From: UBA1724 sp963632245
GTDB lineage: Bacteria > Verrucomicrobiota > Lentisphaeria > Oligosphaerales > Oligosphaeraceae
Length of the DNA stretch: 6,756 nucleotides
Direction of reading: 5' to 3'
NCBI GenBank assembly: GCA_963632245.1
Contig: CAVGTF010000116.1
Span: 1-6,756 of the forward strand
Shown here piece by piece: positions 5,240 to 6,756 of this stretch. How positions within the stretch are numbered: position 1 is the stretch's first letter; each line of letters begins with the position of its first letter. Below the pieces are notes generated by a model that was not told the DNA's origin, searched no databases, and was given only the letters and a program-made list of their open reading frames with translations. The translations under genes and the position numbers were made by a program.

Positions 5240-6139
5240 ATGGCACAGATCCCCGAAATTTACGCGACCACGTATGCGAACAACGTGTACATGATGGCCC
5301 AGCAGCAGGGCTCCCTCCTCTACCAGCACGTCACCCACATTGACATGAAGGGCGAGATGCGCACTATCGAGCGAGCCAACCCCACCGCCGCGCAGCTTGT
5401 GACCAGCAAGCTTGCCGACACCCCCAACGGCGACGGCGTCAAGTTCGACCGCCGTGTCCTGAAGGCCGACGCCTACCACTGGAGCGACATTCTCGACTGG
5501 ACCGAGGAGCAAGGCATGAACCCCATTGTGGACCCCACCGGCCCCATTACCCGTGCCGGCGCTCTTGCCATGGGCCGTTGCATGGACTCCATTATCGTCA
5601 ATAACGGTCTGGCCGGCGTTGCCTACACTGGCAAGACCGGAACCACCCAGGTTGCCCTCCCCGACGACCAGAAGATTGCCGTGACCTATGGCGGAAGCGC
5701 CAACAGCGGCCTGACCCTGGAGAAGCTCTTGAAGGCCCGGTCCATTCTTGGCAAGTCCAACATTCCCCTGAAGGGACCCGGCCAGGAGTGCGTTATGGTG
5801 ATTACCCAGAGCCAGCTGGACGACCTCCTGAAAATCTCCCAGATCCAAAGCGCCGACTACAACACCGTGCGCGCGCTTGTCGCCGGTGAGGTTGATACCT
5901 TCCTTGGTTTCAAGTTCGTTGTTCTGGACGGCTCCATCCTGCCTCTGACCAGTGGCACCCGCTCCTGTTTCGCGTTCCTTAAGTCCAATGTGGTGTTTGG
6001 CGAGCCTCAGCCCCTCAAGAGCGAGATCAACCAGCGCCCCGACAAGTGCAACGCGTGGCAGGTCTACATGAAACTGAAGGCCGGCTCCACCCGTTACGAG
6101 GACACTGGCGTTGTCCAGATCGAGTGCGAGGAGGCCTAA
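5240..6139 (+). CDS. Major capsid protein (HK97-fold type)
   Basis: At 299 aa this is the shell subunit, placed directly after scaffold. The pattern fits small podophage and related capsid proteins of the HK97-like fold: an N-terminal QQQGSLLYQHVTHIDMKGEM (21-40) in which a helix leads into a strand, a segment around YHWSDILDWTEEQGM (79-93), then VDPTGPITRAGALAMGRCMD (97-116), the long spine-helix region, followed by A-domain strands such as CVMVITQSQLDDLLK (184-198) and FLGFKFVVLDG (221-231). The C-terminus is acidic (ECEEA). The ribosome site is modest (AGGAA, 10 nt upstream), but the start fits the family N-terminus. Codon use differs from its neighbours: GCC for Ala, CTG/CTT/CTC for Leu, and frequent ATT and GTT, as expected for a strongly expressed gene. 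It ends with tandem stops TAA-TAG (6137-6142). T7-style frameshift forms are not evident. Confidence 0.9.
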   Translation: MAQIPEIYATTYANNVYMMAQQQGSLLYQHVTHIDMKGEMRTIERANPTAAQLVTSKLADTPNGDGVKFDRRVLKADAYHWSDILDWTEEQGMNPIVDPTGPITRAGALAMGRCMDSIIVNNGLAGVAYTGKTGTTQVALPDDQKIAVTYGGSANSGLTLEKLLKARSILGKSNIPLKGPGQECVMVITQSQLDDLLKISQIQSADYNTVRALVAGEVDTFLGFKFVVLDGSILPLTSGTRSCFAFLKSNVVFGEPQPLKSEINQRPDKCNAWQVYMKLKAGSTRYEDTGVVQIECEEA

Positions 6140-6172
6140 TAGCCTAGGCGAATAGACGACGGAGGGACAAGC

Positions 6173-6751
6173 ATGTTCGGAAAGACAGACATTTGCAACC
6201 TTGCCTTGGGATACTTGAACCAACCCCTGATTCAGGGACTGGACGAGGAAACCCCGGAGGCGGAACTGTGTTCCCGCTTGCTGCCCTCCGTCGTCGAACG
6301 CCTCCTTGGGCGTCGTGCGTGGGCATTCGCTACACGGCGCATTACCCTGAAGAAGCTGACCGGCGAGAAGAGCCTCTTCGAGGATATGCCATCCGTTTTC
6401 GCGCTCCCCGGCGACTGCGTGCGCGTCGTCAGTGTGGGAAGCGACCAGGAATACATCCGGGAGGCGACAAGGATTTATTCTGACGGGGACGAGATAGTCC
6501 TGGAATATGTGAAACTTGCAGACGATCCCGCGATCTGGCCTGCCACGTTTGCCTCCGCCGTTGCATATTTACTGGCGGCGGAGATGTGCCCGGCGATTTC
6601 CGGGAACATGACCTTGCACCAAATCCTGTATAAACGCTACATGGAGGAGGCCGCCCGCGCCGCGTCCGAGGACGCCGCGGAGAATTACGAAATGCACCAG
6701 GCGCGGCGGCGCCCGGGGCGCTGGCTTTCCGCACACCTTGGGGGGATCTAG
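6173..6751 (+). CDS. Tail tubular protein A-like head-tail adaptor
   Basis: At 192 aa this is close to T7 gp11 (196 aa), which forms a ring under the portal and starts the tail tube. Typical features are an N-terminal CNLALGYLNQPLI (8-20), the ELCSRLLPSVVERLLGRRAW helix (31-50) ending in the conserved Trp followed by aromatic residues, ALPGDCVRVVSVG (77-89), an 'R...IYSDG' strand pair (97-105), then DDPAIWPATFASAVAYLLAA (117-136), CPAISG (139-144) and a C-terminal helix with charged repeats (KRYMEEAARAASEDAAEN). GGAGGG (6161-6166) is 6 nt before the ATG. The gene lies 33 nt after the capsid stop, with no room for a separate promoter of usual size, so it is probably co-transcribed. The C-terminal tail is Arg-rich (RRRPGR, 178-183). 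Confidence 0.88.
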   Translation: MFGKTDICNLALGYLNQPLIQGLDEETPEAELCSRLLPSVVERLLGRRAWAFATRRITLKKLTGEKSLFEDMPSVFALPGDCVRVVSVGSDQEYIREATRIYSDGDEIVLEYVKLADDPAIWPATFASAVAYLLAAEMCPAISGNMTLHQILYKRYMEEAARAASEDAAENYEMHQARRRPGRWLSAHLGGI

Positions 6752-6753
6752 GA

Positions 6754-6756
6754 ATG
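6754..6756 (+). CDS. Probable start of the next tail gene (cut off by window edge)
   Basis: The window ends with ATG, preceded by a G-rich ribosome site (GGGGGG, 6740-6745) at 8 nt. It is 2 nt after the TAG of the adaptor gene. In T7-like order the next gene would be tail tubular protein B, but only the start codon is visible. Confidence 0.35.

Noticed and set aside
5627..5650. P-loop-like GKTGTT in the capsid protein
   Set aside because: It lacks the full GxxxxGK[ST] pattern, the usual preceding beta strand and a Walker B; it lies in a capsid domain loop.
6142..6149. GCCTAGGC palindrome after the capsid stop
   Set aside because: An 8-bp self-complementary sequence with no loop and no T-run; too short to call a terminator or operator alone.
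5213..6223. Long antisense open frame of 336 codons opposite the capsid gene
   Set aside because: It covers the whole capsid gene on the other strand and its product is a monotonous Val/Gly/Leu/Ala string, as expected when a GNC-rich coding frame is read in reverse. No ribosome site or domain is visible.
1..6756. CRISPR array, tRNA, insertion sequence, integrase, toxin-antitoxin or anti-defence genes
   Set aside because: No spaced direct repeats, cloverleaf, transposase or integrase motifs, or recognisable defence-related genes were seen; the window is accounted for by virion structural genes.

Overview
This window is a block of virion morphogenesis genes from a tailed phage or prophage with a short-tailed (podovirus-like) gene set. 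Every supported gene is on the + strand and they are tightly packed. The order is large terminase, a GNAT-like small protein, a small basic/polar protein, portal (head-tail connector), two small proteins, scaffold, major capsid protein and a tail tubular protein A-like adaptor. The order and protein families point to podovirus-type assembly. The DNA is GC-rich (roughly 60% or more by eye) and several genes have AGGAGG-type ribosome binding sites, which suggests a GC-rich bacterial host. The sequence does not identify the host. Stops are TAA, TAG and TGA, so nothing forces a non-standard genetic code.

Layout. Positions 1-1449 hold the packaging ATPase/nuclease, very probably missing its real N-terminus at the left edge. 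At 1443-1832 a small GNAT-fold-like protein overlaps it by 7 bp. The 73-bp gap 1833-1905 is locally AT-rich and holds an 8-bp inverted repeat and a compact GC hairpin abutting a strong Shine-Dalgarno sequence. Positions 1906-4184 form a translationally coupled run: 67-aa protein, portal, 71-aa Bbp19-like protein, 68-aa unknown, with overlaps of 1, 4 and 14 bp. Scaffold follows at 4191-5081. The largest gap, 5082-5239, is rich in potential RNA hairpins and leads into the major capsid gene (5240-6139). The tail adaptor gene (6173-6751) closes the window, and an ATG at the last three bases probably begins the next tail gene.

Working together: the scaffold directs capsid subunits to assemble on the portal, the terminase docks on the portal and pumps DNA in, and the tubular protein A-like adaptor seals the portal and begins the tail. 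The small proteins are probably accessory head or virion proteins. I see no anti-defence island, CRISPR array, tRNA, insertion sequence or integrase. The core genes are ordinary. The points worth a second look are the two structured intergenic regions, which share a near-identical hairpin, the open frame after the scaffold stop, the distinct codon use of the capsid gene, and the unassigned small proteins.
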